A stretch of 57,354 nucleotides of DNA from an uncultured Clostridia bacterium (GCA_910587735.1 CAJUNT010000016.1:1-57354); one strand, 5' to 3'. Positions 35,657 to 44,515 are shown, numbered from the stretch's first letter. Translations and numbers: made by a program. The notes: a model not told the origin generated them from the letters alone.

Positions 35657-36091
35657 CTATATTCTTTCTCTGTTAATACTTTGCCAATTTATTTTATTTG
35701 TCATAGGTTTGTTGTTGCCGTCTGCCGTTTGACTGTATCCATCAAATGTCACGCTTGGATATTTATATTTTTGTATTGTGCCATCTTTGTATGTTTTTGT
35801 TGTAAATATAATAAATTTCAGCGTGCCTCCTGTCTTTCTTTGATGCTCAATTTTCATATCAACAATTTTGTCATAAGCCTCGTTAATTTCTTGCCCCTCA
35901 ATACTGCCTTTAAATCCCTGTTGATGTACTGTTCTCCATTCATCTTCTTCATTCAAAGGATATTTTTTGTCTTCTTCTGTAATTTCTTCTACACTCCATT
36001 TGAGCATTTCAGGCATTTTTTCCAAAACAGTACCATTTGCGTCCGTTATAACAATTTGTAACTTTTTGCCTAGTAATCCATCCTCAGCCAT
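35657..36091 (-). CDS. Phage tail tube protein (XkdM-like)
   Basis: A 144-residue protein, MAEDGLLGKKLQIVITDANG at the start, DEWRTVHQQGFKGSIEGQEI in the middle and a final YPSVTFDGYSQTADGNNKP region, consistent with inner tube proteins of contractile tails. Size fits XkdM. It is separated from the sheath gene by about 6 kb of head genes, an unusual order, since sheath and tube genes are normally adjacent. Confidence 0.75.
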   Translation of the reverse strand: MAEDGLLGKKLQIVITDANGTVLEKMPEMLKWSVEEITEEDKKYPLNEEDEWRTVHQQGFKGSIEGQEINEAYDKIVDMKIEHQRKTGGTLKFIIFTTKTYKDGTIQKYKYPSVTFDGYSQTADGNNKPMTNKINWQSINRERI

Positions 36092-36120
36092 ATTTTTCCC
36101 TCCTTTTTTCTATTCGCATA

Positions 36121-36199
36121 GCGAAACGTAGTTTCGCACAAAAGTTTTTCGCTTCCTTTTTTCAAAAAGGAAGTGAGAGTTTGAGAGCAACGCTCTCAA
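36121..36199 (+). repeat. Three-hairpin module
   Basis: GCGAAAC GTA GTTTCGC, linker ACAAAAGTTTTTCG, stem CTTCCTTTT/AAAAGGAAG, linker GTGAGAGTTT and stem GAGAG CAACG CTCTC. Confidence 0.85.
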
Positions 36200-36251
36200 T
36201 ATTCTTTTATCATTATTTATCACACTATTTATTATAAAATCAGTATTTTCA

Positions 36252-36332
36252 GCGAAACGTTAGTTTCGCACAAAAGTTCTTTGCTCCGCTTTCTGGAGGG
36301 AAAGCGGATAGGAGTTTGGGGACAAAGTCCAC
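36252..36332 (+). repeat. Three-hairpin module, second tandem copy
   Basis: GCGAAAC GTTA GTTTCGC, linker CAAAAGTTCTTTGC, stem CCGCTTTC/GAAAGCGG, linker ATAGGAGTTTG, then GGGGAC AAA GTCC with an imperfect end. It is in the same orientation as the copy 130 bases to the left. Confidence 0.8.
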
Positions 36333-36336
36333 GGTC

Positions 36337-38892
36337 TTACTGTTCTTTACTATAAAATTTGATTGTTCTAAAAGGAGGGTGATATTGTATTCCTTTTTCG
36401 TCAATCACAAGAGGCGTGTTAATCGCAATTTGCTGTGTTGCAAAATATTGTTTTGCAGAAGTATATCCTTTACCATCTGCTGCCATATGAGGATAAGGAC
36501 CTTCTAAATCATAAGGGCTTCCCATACCCACTCTTACCGCATTTCTTTTTCCTAACAATATTCTGCTGTCACCTGCTGCCCATGGTATATTATGTTCTCC
36601 CAAATCAATACCGTTTCTTTTTGCAAAATATCCTTCACCGCCTAAAATTGTGCCATTCGGAGAACATTTTTGATAAAACAGTTCTGCTTGTTTGAGCATT
36701 GTCATAGCATTCAAACTACCTATACAAAAATCTGGCGTTACATATCTTGGCGCACTTCCCATATAAGCCTTTTGTGTGTCTATCATTTCTAATAAACTGT
36801 TGTAATATCTTGCTGGATAACTTTCCAATGCTTTCGGCACTGCTAAATTAAAATACACAATATTGGTAGCATAGCTGTAACTTACTTTTGGCAATGCTGT
36901 TTTTGATATCGTTCCCTCTTTGAAATAAATACAAGCATTTTCAAAATCAACCGCATAATCTGCTTGTTTTCCCTGTTTATCTGCTATAAAACCTTTAGAA
37001 CGTATCAAAATACCTTCTGTCAATGTTTTTCCACTGCTGTTTTTTACAGTAATATCATTGATATATTCCTCTTGTTTTCTTCCATGCTGGTCTAGCCATA
37101 TTGTTTTTCTAGGACGTACAACAGGAGCAACACATACTGCACTTAATGGGGAAGTATTTCCGCACAACAAATTAACTTTCCACTTTGCATTGCTTCCCTC
37201 TGGTATAGTTTCTCCTTCTGTCAATTCTTCCACTTCACTTGCTACAACTGCTTCTTCTACAACTTTTTTTGCTCCATATTCATCTGCTCTTGCAAGCATT
37301 TCGGTAGAAATCATTCTGTCAATGACTCTTTGAAATCTATTTGCAATACTTGCTGCATTTGCTGCTATGACATCATATTTCATAGGACCACTCAACAATT
37401 CCTTTTGTGCCTCTTTTGTAACTATAAATCCTTTTTTCAGCCATTGCGCACCAAATTCCAATAAAAATGTTTGTATATTTTCCGTTGGAATACTATCCAA
37501 TTCTCCTATAGCAAAATCTTCTTCACTGTATAAATCGTGGCTCTGAAACTCTACAGGCATTTTGTATGTACTTCCGCTAAATCCTTCTACCATACATAAT
37601 TGCAAAAATTGAATGTCTTGCCAAGCCTGTTTTAATATGGCAAGTGAAATATTTGCTGACTGTGCAAATTCCCCTGTAGAAGCAATGGCTGGTGCAGTTT
37701 CATCTAAATATACACTTTTTTCTTTTTCCAGTGCATCTAAAAACGCCTTAGTCTCTTTGTCTTTTTTCCTTTCCATACTTTTTAATACACTATCTACAAT
37801 AGCATTGTTTGCTTTTCTAAGTTCCTTATCTACAAAAAAACTGTTGTCTTTTTTCTGTAACTCTTTGTCCATTTCTTCCATAATATTGTCTATTATGGAA
37901 TACTCTTTTCCTTCTGTCACTATCGCTTTTGTTTTTTCCTCTTCTTTTGTCATGCCCAATTCCTTCAATTTATTTTCTATTTCTAAATCATCTAAAAATG
38001 CTTTTTCCTGTTTTAAAAACTTTTTGACATCTTCTTTTTCTGCAATAGCAGAACCTTTTTTCAATATTGCTTCTTTTATACTTTTGTTATAGTTTAATTT
38101 TTCCACTTCATCTAAAAGATATTGTTGTGCCTGCTCTTTTTGTTTTTTTGCTTCTATCTCATCTGTCATTGCCTGCATTTGTTCTTTTGTTTCTTTTTCT
38201 CTTTGTTTTGCCTCTTCTGCTTGTTTTTTCAATGCAATTACACCGTCACAAAGTGAAATTTCGCTTTGTTCTGCATTTTTGTTTTCCTCTTTCCATTTTT
38301 CCAACTCTTTCAAACTCATATCAAAAAAATTCATATTTTCCTCCTCTATATCATCTAATACAATAGGCAACTGTAAAGCACTTTTTTCTGCTGGATTTAG
38401 CACTACGTCCCAAGTATATAGCTTTAATTTTTTTGCTATCTGAACCACTTTTCCATTTCTGTTTTCTTTTCGAGATTTTCCTCTCATTCTGTTTGAAAAT
38501 CCTATCGGCAAACCATTATCTAAAAATATTTTAACCTGCCTTCCCATTTCGGTATCCAGTGGTTTATATTCCGCCCATACATTATTTTGTTCGTCAATAT
38601 AAGCATCTCTAAATTTGACTGCACTGTGAGGAATAGAAGTCGTAAAATAAATATTGCCGTCCGTTCCTCTGTAGGGCTTGGGGTGAGGGTGTTCTCCCGC
38701 ATAAGGAAATCCCTCTCTTTTTAGTTCTTCCAGCGCATCTTGATATACTTGTTTAGGGTATAGCCTGTCATTTCCGTTCAAAAAATCTACTCTTGCTACT
38801 ATCTGCTTGTACCAGCCACTATTTTGTCCTTGTTCATCTAATATCGCCTCCGCTTTTTCTATATAAAAATCGGCTTCTTTTTCCAAAATCAT
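36337..38892 (-). CDS. Prohead protease-scaffold-major capsid fusion protein
   Basis: An ~851-residue polyprotein. N-terminal residues 1-~180 resemble the T4 gp21-like prohead protease: LNGNDRLYPKQVYQDALEEL, GEHPHPKP (candidate catalytic His) and GLPIGFSNRMRG (candidate Ser). Residues ~190-400 are Glu/Lys-rich coiled coil like a scaffold. The rest (~405-851, from TAPAIASTGEFAQSANISLA) reads as a capsid protein with AGDSRILLGKRNAV near the end. Such fusions would be processed by the protease itself. Start uncertain: GAGGTG is close to ATG 38892 and 8 bases before a TTG at 38886. Confidence 0.75.
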   Translation of the reverse strand: MILEKEADFYIEKAEAILDEQGQNSGWYKQIVARVDFLNGNDRLYPKQVYQDALEELKREGFPYAGEHPHPKPYRGTDGNIYFTTSIPHSAVKFRDAYIDEQNNVWAEYKPLDTEMGRQVKIFLDNGLPIGFSNRMRGKSRKENRNGKVVQIAKKLKLYTWDVVLNPAEKSALQLPIVLDDIEEENMNFFDMSLKELEKWKEENKNAEQSEISLCDGVIALKKQAEEAKQREKETKEQMQAMTDEIEAKKQKEQAQQYLLDEVEKLNYNKSIKEAILKKGSAIAEKEDVKKFLKQEKAFLDDLEIENKLKELGMTKEEEKTKAIVTEGKEYSIIDNIMEEMDKELQKKDNSFFVDKELRKANNAIVDSVLKSMERKKDKETKAFLDALEKEKSVYLDETAPAIASTGEFAQSANISLAILKQAWQDIQFLQLCMVEGFSGSTYKMPVEFQSHDLYSEEDFAIGELDSIPTENIQTFLLEFGAQWLKKGFIVTKEAQKELLSGPMKYDVIAANAASIANRFQRVIDRMISTEMLARADEYGAKKVVEEAVVASEVEELTEGETIPEGSNAKWKVNLLCGNTSPLSAVCVAPVVRPRKTIWLDQHGRKQEEYINDITVKNSSGKTLTEGILIRSKGFIADKQGKQADYAVDFENACIYFKEGTISKTALPKVSYSYATNIVYFNLAVPKALESYPARYYNSLLEMIDTQKAYMGSAPRYVTPDFCIGSLNAMTMLKQAELFYQKCSPNGTILGGEGYFAKRNGIDLGEHNIPWAAGDSRILLGKRNAVRVGMGSPYDLEGPYPHMAADGKGYTSAKQYFATQQIAINTPLVIDEKGIQYHPPFRTIKFYSKEQ

Positions 38893-38914
38893 CACCTCAT
38901 ACTTTCCAGACCGT

Positions 38915-39033
38915 GTTTAAAACCTGTTTAACTCTTTTTCTTTTCGTTTAACTTTTTTTCACTGATACTTTTTACATCTCATTAAAAAAGTGTCTTAAAA
39001 CGCTTTTAAATGCCATTTAAAACACTTTTAAAA
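38915..39033. repeat. 11-bp periodic array C
   Basis: Four units at 38993, 39004, 39015 and 39026 (TCTTAAAA, TTTTAAAT, ATTTAAAA, TTTTAAAA) have exact 11-bp spacing; two further GTTTAA units at 38915 and 38926 are also 11 bases apart, with another at 38946. They fill the gap before the capsid fusion gene. Confidence 0.8.
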
Positions 39034-39061
39034 ATCTCTTATATTTTTTGCCTGCAATAAA

Positions 39062-39090
39062 AAAAGAACGGTTTTATGACTCGTTCAGGT
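39062..39090 (-). terminator. Terminator after the 65-residue gene
   Basis: On the minus strand GAACG (39086-39082) pairs with CGTTC (39070-39066) and is followed by seven T residues; it separates the portal fusion transcript from the capsid fusion gene. Confidence 0.65.
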
Positions 39091-39135
39091 CAAAATGTTA
39101 TTTTTGTTCTATTTTGTGTGACTTCTTTTTCCATA

Positions 39136-39333
39136 TTATTCTACATTTTTAAAACTATCTATGCCCTCTCCTTCTTTTAATAGACCATAATGTATCATAA
39201 TTTCTTTAAATTCTTCATCTGCTTCTTTCTTTTCTTCTTCTGTTTGAGGATGACCTGGTATTATAGTTGCTCCAATAGATGGGTCATCATGCCATCTTTT
39301 GGCTGTAAATAATCCTTTTTTCTTTTTTTCCAT
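39136..39333 (-). CDS. Small acidic protein after the ART-fusion gene, unknown
   Basis: A 65-residue protein: basic start MEKKKKGLFTAKRWHDDPSI, then GATIIPGHPQTEEEKKEADE and an acidic helix. It begins 1 base after the stop of the portal-MuF-ART gene (GAGGTG site within its end) and is followed by a terminator, so the pair is one unit. Position suggests an immunity or head-assembly role, but no family is recognised. Confidence 0.6.
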   Translation of the reverse strand: MEKKKKGLFTAKRWHDDPSIGATIIPGHPQTEEEKKEADEEFKEIMIHYGLLKEGEGIDSFKNVE

Positions 39334-39334
39334 A

Positions 39335-41995
39335 TCAATTCACCTCATTTAAAATGATATAATAGATACCATCTTTTTCTTTTATCCTTTTCACAAAAAA
39401 TTTACTGTTCCTTTGATATAATATTTCTTCTTCACCTTTATTAAATCTAACAATATTATATCCATTCTTACTATATGTATATATCTGTATCTTTGCCATA
39501 GGATTATATATTTCCCCTTTTGTAAAAGAGGTATACGAGTTATAAGAAATCATATTATTTATTTTATGACGTTCTAAAAACTCGTTCAACTGTTCTCCTT
39601 CTAAATCTACAGAACGAGAAATTATTCCTTTATATTTAGGCATCTTTTCTAATGCGTTATCTAAATTTTCCACCATATTCTGTTCTTTTTGTGTCAAAGT
39701 AATATTATGTCTTAATTTATCATTGATTTTATAAGATTCTGAACTAATGTAACTCTTAATCGCTCTTTCTTCTTGTTCCGTTAAAACATTCTGTTTTTCA
39801 CTATTATTATACTTGATATTATGGGAATTGTCAAAATTTCCATTTTCTGAAAATACAGGCAACCAAGTACATCTGCATCTTGGATGCGCTGGATTATCTG
39901 GTGCATTATCAATATCAAATACTTGTCCATGCAGTGTCCTACAAATATCACAAGTTTTTATATCAATAGAGGCGTGCCATGCAACTTTATTTGCTCCTGC
40001 CTGTCTATATGTATTTTTGGTGCTTGTGTTGTAAGCGTGTCCTAATTCCGTAATTGCTATCATTTCCGCCCTAACTGGATTTTTAATTCTGTTTTCTATT
40101 TTCTTTTTTTGCTCTTTCCAGTTTTCTCCCTGTTCATGCCCTTTTACTAATATTTTTCTTACGTCCTCAATCGTACTTTGTTCCATTTTAGACACTCTAG
40201 AAAGTGCATTATTTAACAATTCTTGTTGAATATCTTCTCTTTCTATGCCAATGCCGTTTTCTGGTGGCAATATATCATCTTGTAAAACTTGTTCTGTAAT
40301 ACTTTGTGCTCTTTTTTCCCCTAAATCATAAGCTTTTTTAATGTACTCAATATAAAACCCTTTTTGATGTTTTTGCCATGCTTTTTTGATATTACTTTCT
40401 ATATTTTCCGCACTACTTTGTTTGACATCTTCCCAAATCCCACGAAAAAAAGACTTCCATTTTTGAGTAAACTCTTTGGAAAGTCTTTCTATTTCGTCAA
40501 AATCCTGTTTGTGTTCATCTGTGAGTGCTTCTGCATCAGAAGTCATGTTCTTTTTTTTTAAATCTTTTTGTTCTTCCTGATTATTTTCATTTTGTTGATT
40601 CTGTTGATTTTGTTTTATCCCATTTTCTTCTAATACCTTTTGATACATAACACTTGGGTCTTCTATATCAAAATCATCTGCAATAAGCTGTATCGCTTTT
40701 TCATGGCTGATAAGCTGTTTTCCTCCACTTTTTCCTAAAGCGTTTTGTATGCTTTCCACTCTTTCTGCCGTACTTTCTTCTGTTTTTCTACTCCATACAA
40801 TATCATAATAAATATTTTCTGGATTAATGCCCAAAAGTAAAAGCTGTAAATCAATTATCGCTCTATATCCAGAATAAATATTGTTATCTCCATATTCCAG
40901 TCTGTCTGTAATATTTTCTAATGTCTGTAAATAGTGAGGATATTGCACTTTTAATACATCTCTGTTTATGCCCTGTCCTCCTGTAATAATTGCCTTAGGC
41001 ACTAACAAATTTATCCAAAGCATATTTTCTATCATTTCAACATCTTTTATTTCGTCTAAATTTGCCTCATCGTGTAGCGCATTCACTTCCACATTACCAA
41101 TATAATCCGTCAGCATATGCGCATTTGTAGTAGGGTTTCCATGCTCATCTACCATAGCATTTGCTCTCTTGTAATCCTCTATTTCTGCAATATCAGTTGT
41201 TTCTAATTTGTGAGAACGCTTGCTAACAGAGCGATATATTCTTCTGTAAGCAAGTGCTTCTTCCATTTTAAAAAGCATTTTGTAGCATTTTCTAGCAACA
41301 GCATATTGACTTGTGCCGTAAATTTTTGTTTCGTCACAAAGCCATCTAATATGATTGATTTGATAGAGTGCAAAATCTTTTCTGCTTCCTTCTGGTGCGT
41401 TTTCTCCTGCCATTTGATATATTTGTGAAACATCTATTTGAGAAAATGCCTTTTTATTGTCTATAAAATTACCATATTCATCAACATTTTTTTTCATAGT
41501 CAATGTTGGTGCTCTTTTAATTTCTGTAATCAAACCGCTTTTTTTATCCACAATGACATTTAAAAATAAGTCGCCATCTCTCAGTAATGCTCTTGCGTGT
41601 TCTGTGCAAAGTATATGTAGTCTTGTTCTTTCTAAAAAATCGTCTACTATTTTCTGTACTTTTTCGCTTTCATCATTCACATCATTCTGAATTTTTCCTT
41701 TTTGTTTTTTTATATTTTTTTCTTTTTGAGAGCCATTTACAATAATGGAAAAACCACCTTTTGTAGCATCTTCCCCAATTAAAGCGTTTGCTCTTTGAAA
41801 ACGAATATCTCCATTTTCTCCACATAATTCATTGACTTCTTTTACTATGTGATATCTGTCTTGTGCAATGCGAAATAATTCCGTTTCATATTGTGCAGGT
41901 ATTTCTACAAAACTGATACTTTGTTTATTTTCTTTTTTTTTGAATTTTGCTAAAAAGTTTTCCAGCATTTTATTTTTTATTTTCGTTGTTTTCAC
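39335..41995 (-). CDS. Portal-MuF-ADP-ribosyltransferase triple fusion
   Basis: An 886-residue protein. Residues 1-~430 read as a portal (RALLRDGDLFLNVIVDKKSG, TDRLEYGDNNIYSGYRAIID). A Gln/Asn-rich linker (~440-470) leads to a MuF minor head domain (~480-710) with RAEMIAITELGHAYNTSTKN and cysteines 682, 685, 707 and 709. The end (~740-886) has R-S-E class ART features: Arg794 in GIISRSVD, YTS at 821-823, and E855-x-E857 followed by ILYQRNSKFFV. This suggests a toxin carried into the target cell with DNA. The first codon (GTG 41995) has no well-spaced ribosome site. Confidence 0.82.
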   Translation of the reverse strand: MKTTKIKNKMLENFLAKFKKKENKQSISFVEIPAQYETELFRIAQDRYHIVKEVNELCGENGDIRFQRANALIGEDATKGGFSIIVNGSQKEKNIKKQKGKIQNDVNDESEKVQKIVDDFLERTRLHILCTEHARALLRDGDLFLNVIVDKKSGLITEIKRAPTLTMKKNVDEYGNFIDNKKAFSQIDVSQIYQMAGENAPEGSRKDFALYQINHIRWLCDETKIYGTSQYAVARKCYKMLFKMEEALAYRRIYRSVSKRSHKLETTDIAEIEDYKRANAMVDEHGNPTTNAHMLTDYIGNVEVNALHDEANLDEIKDVEMIENMLWINLLVPKAIITGGQGINRDVLKVQYPHYLQTLENITDRLEYGDNNIYSGYRAIIDLQLLLLGINPENIYYDIVWSRKTEESTAERVESIQNALGKSGGKQLISHEKAIQLIADDFDIEDPSVMYQKVLEENGIKQNQQNQQNENNQEEQKDLKKKNMTSDAEALTDEHKQDFDEIERLSKEFTQKWKSFFRGIWEDVKQSSAENIESNIKKAWQKHQKGFYIEYIKKAYDLGEKRAQSITEQVLQDDILPPENGIGIEREDIQQELLNNALSRVSKMEQSTIEDVRKILVKGHEQGENWKEQKKKIENRIKNPVRAEMIAITELGHAYNTSTKNTYRQAGANKVAWHASIDIKTCDICRTLHGQVFDIDNAPDNPAHPRCRCTWLPVFSENGNFDNSHNIKYNNSEKQNVLTEQEERAIKSYISSESYKINDKLRHNITLTQKEQNMVENLDNALEKMPKYKGIISRSVDLEGEQLNEFLERHKINNMISYNSYTSFTKGEIYNPMAKIQIYTYSKNGYNIVRFNKGEEEILYQRNSKFFVKRIKEKDGIYYIILNEVN

Positions 41996-42020
41996 CCTCT
42001 TAATGTTTTCACTCTATTTC

Positions 42021-42103
42021 GCAAAAACGCTAGTTTTTGCAATAAAGTTCTTTGCTCCGCTTTCTTTTAAGAAAGCGGATAGGGGTTTGGGGGCAAAGTC
42101 CCC
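42021..42103 (+). repeat. Three-hairpin module
   Basis: GCAAAAAC GCTA GTTTTTGC, linker AATAAAGTTCTTTG, stem CCGCTTTCTT/AAGAAAGCGG, linker ATAGGGGTTTG and stem TTGGGG..CCCCAA with CAAAG in the loop. It fills the gap between sheath and portal-fusion genes. Confidence 0.85.
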
Positions 42104-42112
42104 AATATTCTA

Positions 42113-43654
42113 TTATTCTATTTCTGCATTTGTTCCCCCTGCAAAGTTCAAAAGTACCCATTCCGCGGTATTAAAGTGTTTCACATTGATATTCTGCAAA
42201 AACACATCAATATTATTTGCACTTTCATCAAATGTAATGCTGTAATCCTCTATTTTTGCGCTGTCTAATTCATTCACTGGTTGTTTTAACTGGTCAAAAA
42301 ATGTTCTGATTCGCACTTCTGCATCTCTTTTCATTTTTGTTGTCATTGCTCTGCCTTGCCATTTTGCAGCAACAAAAAACAGTGAATTTTCTATCCAGCT
42401 ATTTAAGCGTCTTTTATTCACTTTTCTGTTTTCATTATCTGTAATGATTTCACCAGAAACATCTTTCACTGCAAGTGTGTAGTCATTTCCCATTCTCCAA
42501 CCCAAATTACCTTGTCCCGTTTCAGAGGGCTTGAGTGTAAAACAGCCTATTTGATTTTGATACAATAATGATAACTGGTCAAAATCAAATAATTCATCAC
42601 TTCCACTTATCCAAGTACATTCTTCTGCAAGTCCGCTATTTTCCACTTTTCCTACAGCGTGCACAATAGCAGACAAACACGCTCCACTTATTTCAGCACC
42701 TGTATTCGCTTTATAATTTCCTGCAACCATTTGACAAAAATCTGTATCATATGTTTTTCTGTATGCAATGACATCTTCTCCTGTTTCTCCAAATGATAAA
42801 CCATTTGTACCACAATATGTCATATTATTATATTTTTCTCCAAAAGCATATAATGCCTTGTCTGCTACTGCATTGCTAAAACCAATATAACTAATGTCTG
42901 TTACTTGCTTTCCAGCTAACTCCAGTAATTTCAATCCTGTTCTTTTTCCTGTACCATTGTCAAATGTACCTATATATTCCGTTGCTGTAACAGCTGCACC
43001 ATTAGAACCACCTGAAAGTTGTGTCTGTTCTGTTATAGAAGGTTTTTTTTGCTCCAATGTTTCCGCATTACTTTCCAAATCCTCCAATACAAAATGATAG
43101 CTTTTTTCATTTATCACTTTTACAGCATAATTTTTACTTTGTTTATCCATTGTCAGATTTTTGTATGTTTCATAACCGTCTAAATCAGAATATAGTTTTA
43201 ATGTAAATGTGTCCTCCTTTTCTGCAATGACTTCTGCAGTAAATATATTGGCATATTCTCCAGGATATTTTGCACTGATTTTCAGTGTTGGAATAGGTGT
43301 TTCTTGGCTGTCTGTCAATATCAAATTTGATGTAGCATATCCTGCGCCCAATATTCTGACAAACACCGCTTTTTTTGCCCTTGCCATATGTAAATGTGTT
43401 AAAATCTGATTTCCTTTACAACCACTGTCACTCATTTCACCTAGCACTGTGCGTAATAGTTCAGTCATTCTTTTTGTAGGCGTTTCACTGCAATAAATGT
43501 ATTCATTTATTGGTCCTCTGTCAAATTTCCCTACAAAACCTAATACAAAATCAGGCATATTAAAACTTTCTTCTTGTGGTACTGGCATTTCATTCACATA
43601 AATGTCAGGGGGCATTGTTCGAATGTCCCCTGTAAATCCTCTTAATATCGGCAT
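42113..43654 (-). CDS. Phage tail sheath protein
   Basis: A 513-residue contractile sheath protein: TGDIRTMPPDIYVNEMPVPQ at the N-terminus, ILGAGYATSNLILTD and a C-terminal sheath domain (NSLFFVAAKWQGRAMTTKMK, DVFLQNINVKHFNTAEWVLL-type end). It contracts to drive the tube through the envelope. AAAGGAGG lies 9 bases before the ATG. The next gene downstream is the portal fusion rather than the tube gene. Confidence 0.82.
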   Translation of the reverse strand: MPILRGFTGDIRTMPPDIYVNEMPVPQEESFNMPDFVLGFVGKFDRGPINEYIYCSETPTKRMTELLRTVLGEMSDSGCKGNQILTHLHMARAKKAVFVRILGAGYATSNLILTDSQETPIPTLKISAKYPGEYANIFTAEVIAEKEDTFTLKLYSDLDGYETYKNLTMDKQSKNYAVKVINEKSYHFVLEDLESNAETLEQKKPSITEQTQLSGGSNGAAVTATEYIGTFDNGTGKRTGLKLLELAGKQVTDISYIGFSNAVADKALYAFGEKYNNMTYCGTNGLSFGETGEDVIAYRKTYDTDFCQMVAGNYKANTGAEISGACLSAIVHAVGKVENSGLAEECTWISGSDELFDFDQLSLLYQNQIGCFTLKPSETGQGNLGWRMGNDYTLAVKDVSGEIITDNENRKVNKRRLNSWIENSLFFVAAKWQGRAMTTKMKRDAEVRIRTFFDQLKQPVNELDSAKIEDYSITFDESANNIDVFLQNINVKHFNTAEWVLLNFAGGTNAEIE

Positions 43655-43656
43655 AT

Positions 43657-43697
43657 GTTAAAACCTCCTTTAAATACCTTTTAAAATACTTTTAAAT
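43657..43697. repeat. 11-bp periodic array D
   Basis: Units at 43668 (CTTTAAAT), 43679 (TTTTAAAA) and 43690 (TTTTAAAT) are exactly 11 bases apart, with a weaker GTTAAAAC at 43657. The array includes the sheath gene's ribosome site. Confidence 0.8.
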
Positions 43698-43698
43698 A

Positions 43699-43951
43699 GC
43701 GAAACGTAGTTTCGCATAAAAGTTTTTTGTCAAACTTTTTTTCAAAAAAGTTTGTGGGTGTGGGCAACGCCCACAAATAAAACAACATTCTTTAAATCCC
43801 TTAAACCTTTTCACTAAAATATTACAATACATTTTTGATAATAAAATATAATTATATTCTGCTAAAACATTGAGAGCTCTGCTCTCAAACTCTCGCAAGC
43901 TTTTTAAAAAAAGCTTGTCAAAAACTTTAAAAGGAAAACTTCGTTTTCCTA
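43699..43951. repeat. Inverted pair of three-hairpin modules
   Basis: Plus-strand copy 43699-43775: GCGAAAC GTA GTTTCGC, CAAACTTTT/AAAAGTTTG and TGTGGG CAACG CCCACA. Minus-strand copy 43951-43871: AGGAAAAC GAA GTTTTCCT, CAAGCTTTT/AAAAGCTTG, linker CGAGAGTTTG, GAGAGC AGA GCTCTC. The 95 bases between them are AT-rich with no gene. Confidence 0.8.
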
Positions 43952-44515
43952 ATCTTTCGAGATATTTCCAACATTTTTTATCATTTTTTTAAAATCCATT
44001 TGTTTTACATCATCAACCACTTTTTCAGTCAACCATTTCGCACTACACTGCCATGTCTGATTAACCTGCCATAAATCGGTATCTCCTTCTGGCGGAGCAG
44101 GGGGATACATCAAAAATACATTCATACTTTCTTGCCATTTGTCACCCACTAATTCCAATTCATTTTTTTGTTCTAAATAATCAATGAATTTTGTAGATAA
44201 CATTTGTGCCATTCCCTTTTTATTTGCAAAAAAACTAATCTGTATGACATATTCCATTCTTAATGTTTCTGTAACAATAGTAAATTTGTTATCAGTATTA
44301 TTTTTTACTGTTTTATGAGGTATAAATTCCCTCATCAACCCCTTTTCAGAACTTGCTGATATAAAAGAAATATTTGCAGCGTTTCTGTTTTGTTTTCTGT
44401 AACTGTCTGCTGTGGGAAAATCATCTAACACTAAAAAATCTTGTCCGTGTACAGTTTTGATTGCCTTTTTAAGCGTTTGATATACCAACACAAGAGGGTC
44501 TCTTACATTTTCCAT
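43949..44515 (-). CDS. Putative tail terminator/completion protein
   Basis: A 188-residue protein starting MENVRDPLVLVYQTLKKAIK, with VTETLRMEYVIQISFFANKK and MNVFLMYPPAPPEGDTDLWQ. The size, position directly before the sheath gene and the alpha-beta pattern fit tail terminator proteins (gpU-like). It overlaps the upstream virion morphogenesis gene by one base. Assignment is by context. Confidence 0.55.
   Translation of the reverse strand: MENVRDPLVLVYQTLKKAIKTVHGQDFLVLDDFPTADSYRKQNRNAANISFISASSEKGLMREFIPHKTVKNNTDNKFTIVTETLRMEYVIQISFFANKKGMAQMLSTKFIDYLEQKNELELVGDKWQESMNVFLMYPPAPPEGDTDLWQVNQTWQCSAKWLTEKVVDDVKQMDFKKMIKNVGNISKD

Noticed and set aside
43692..43898. Minus-strand open frame of 68 codons
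   Set aside because: It lies across two hairpin modules and has no ribosome site or domain; its sequence is a by-product of the repeats.
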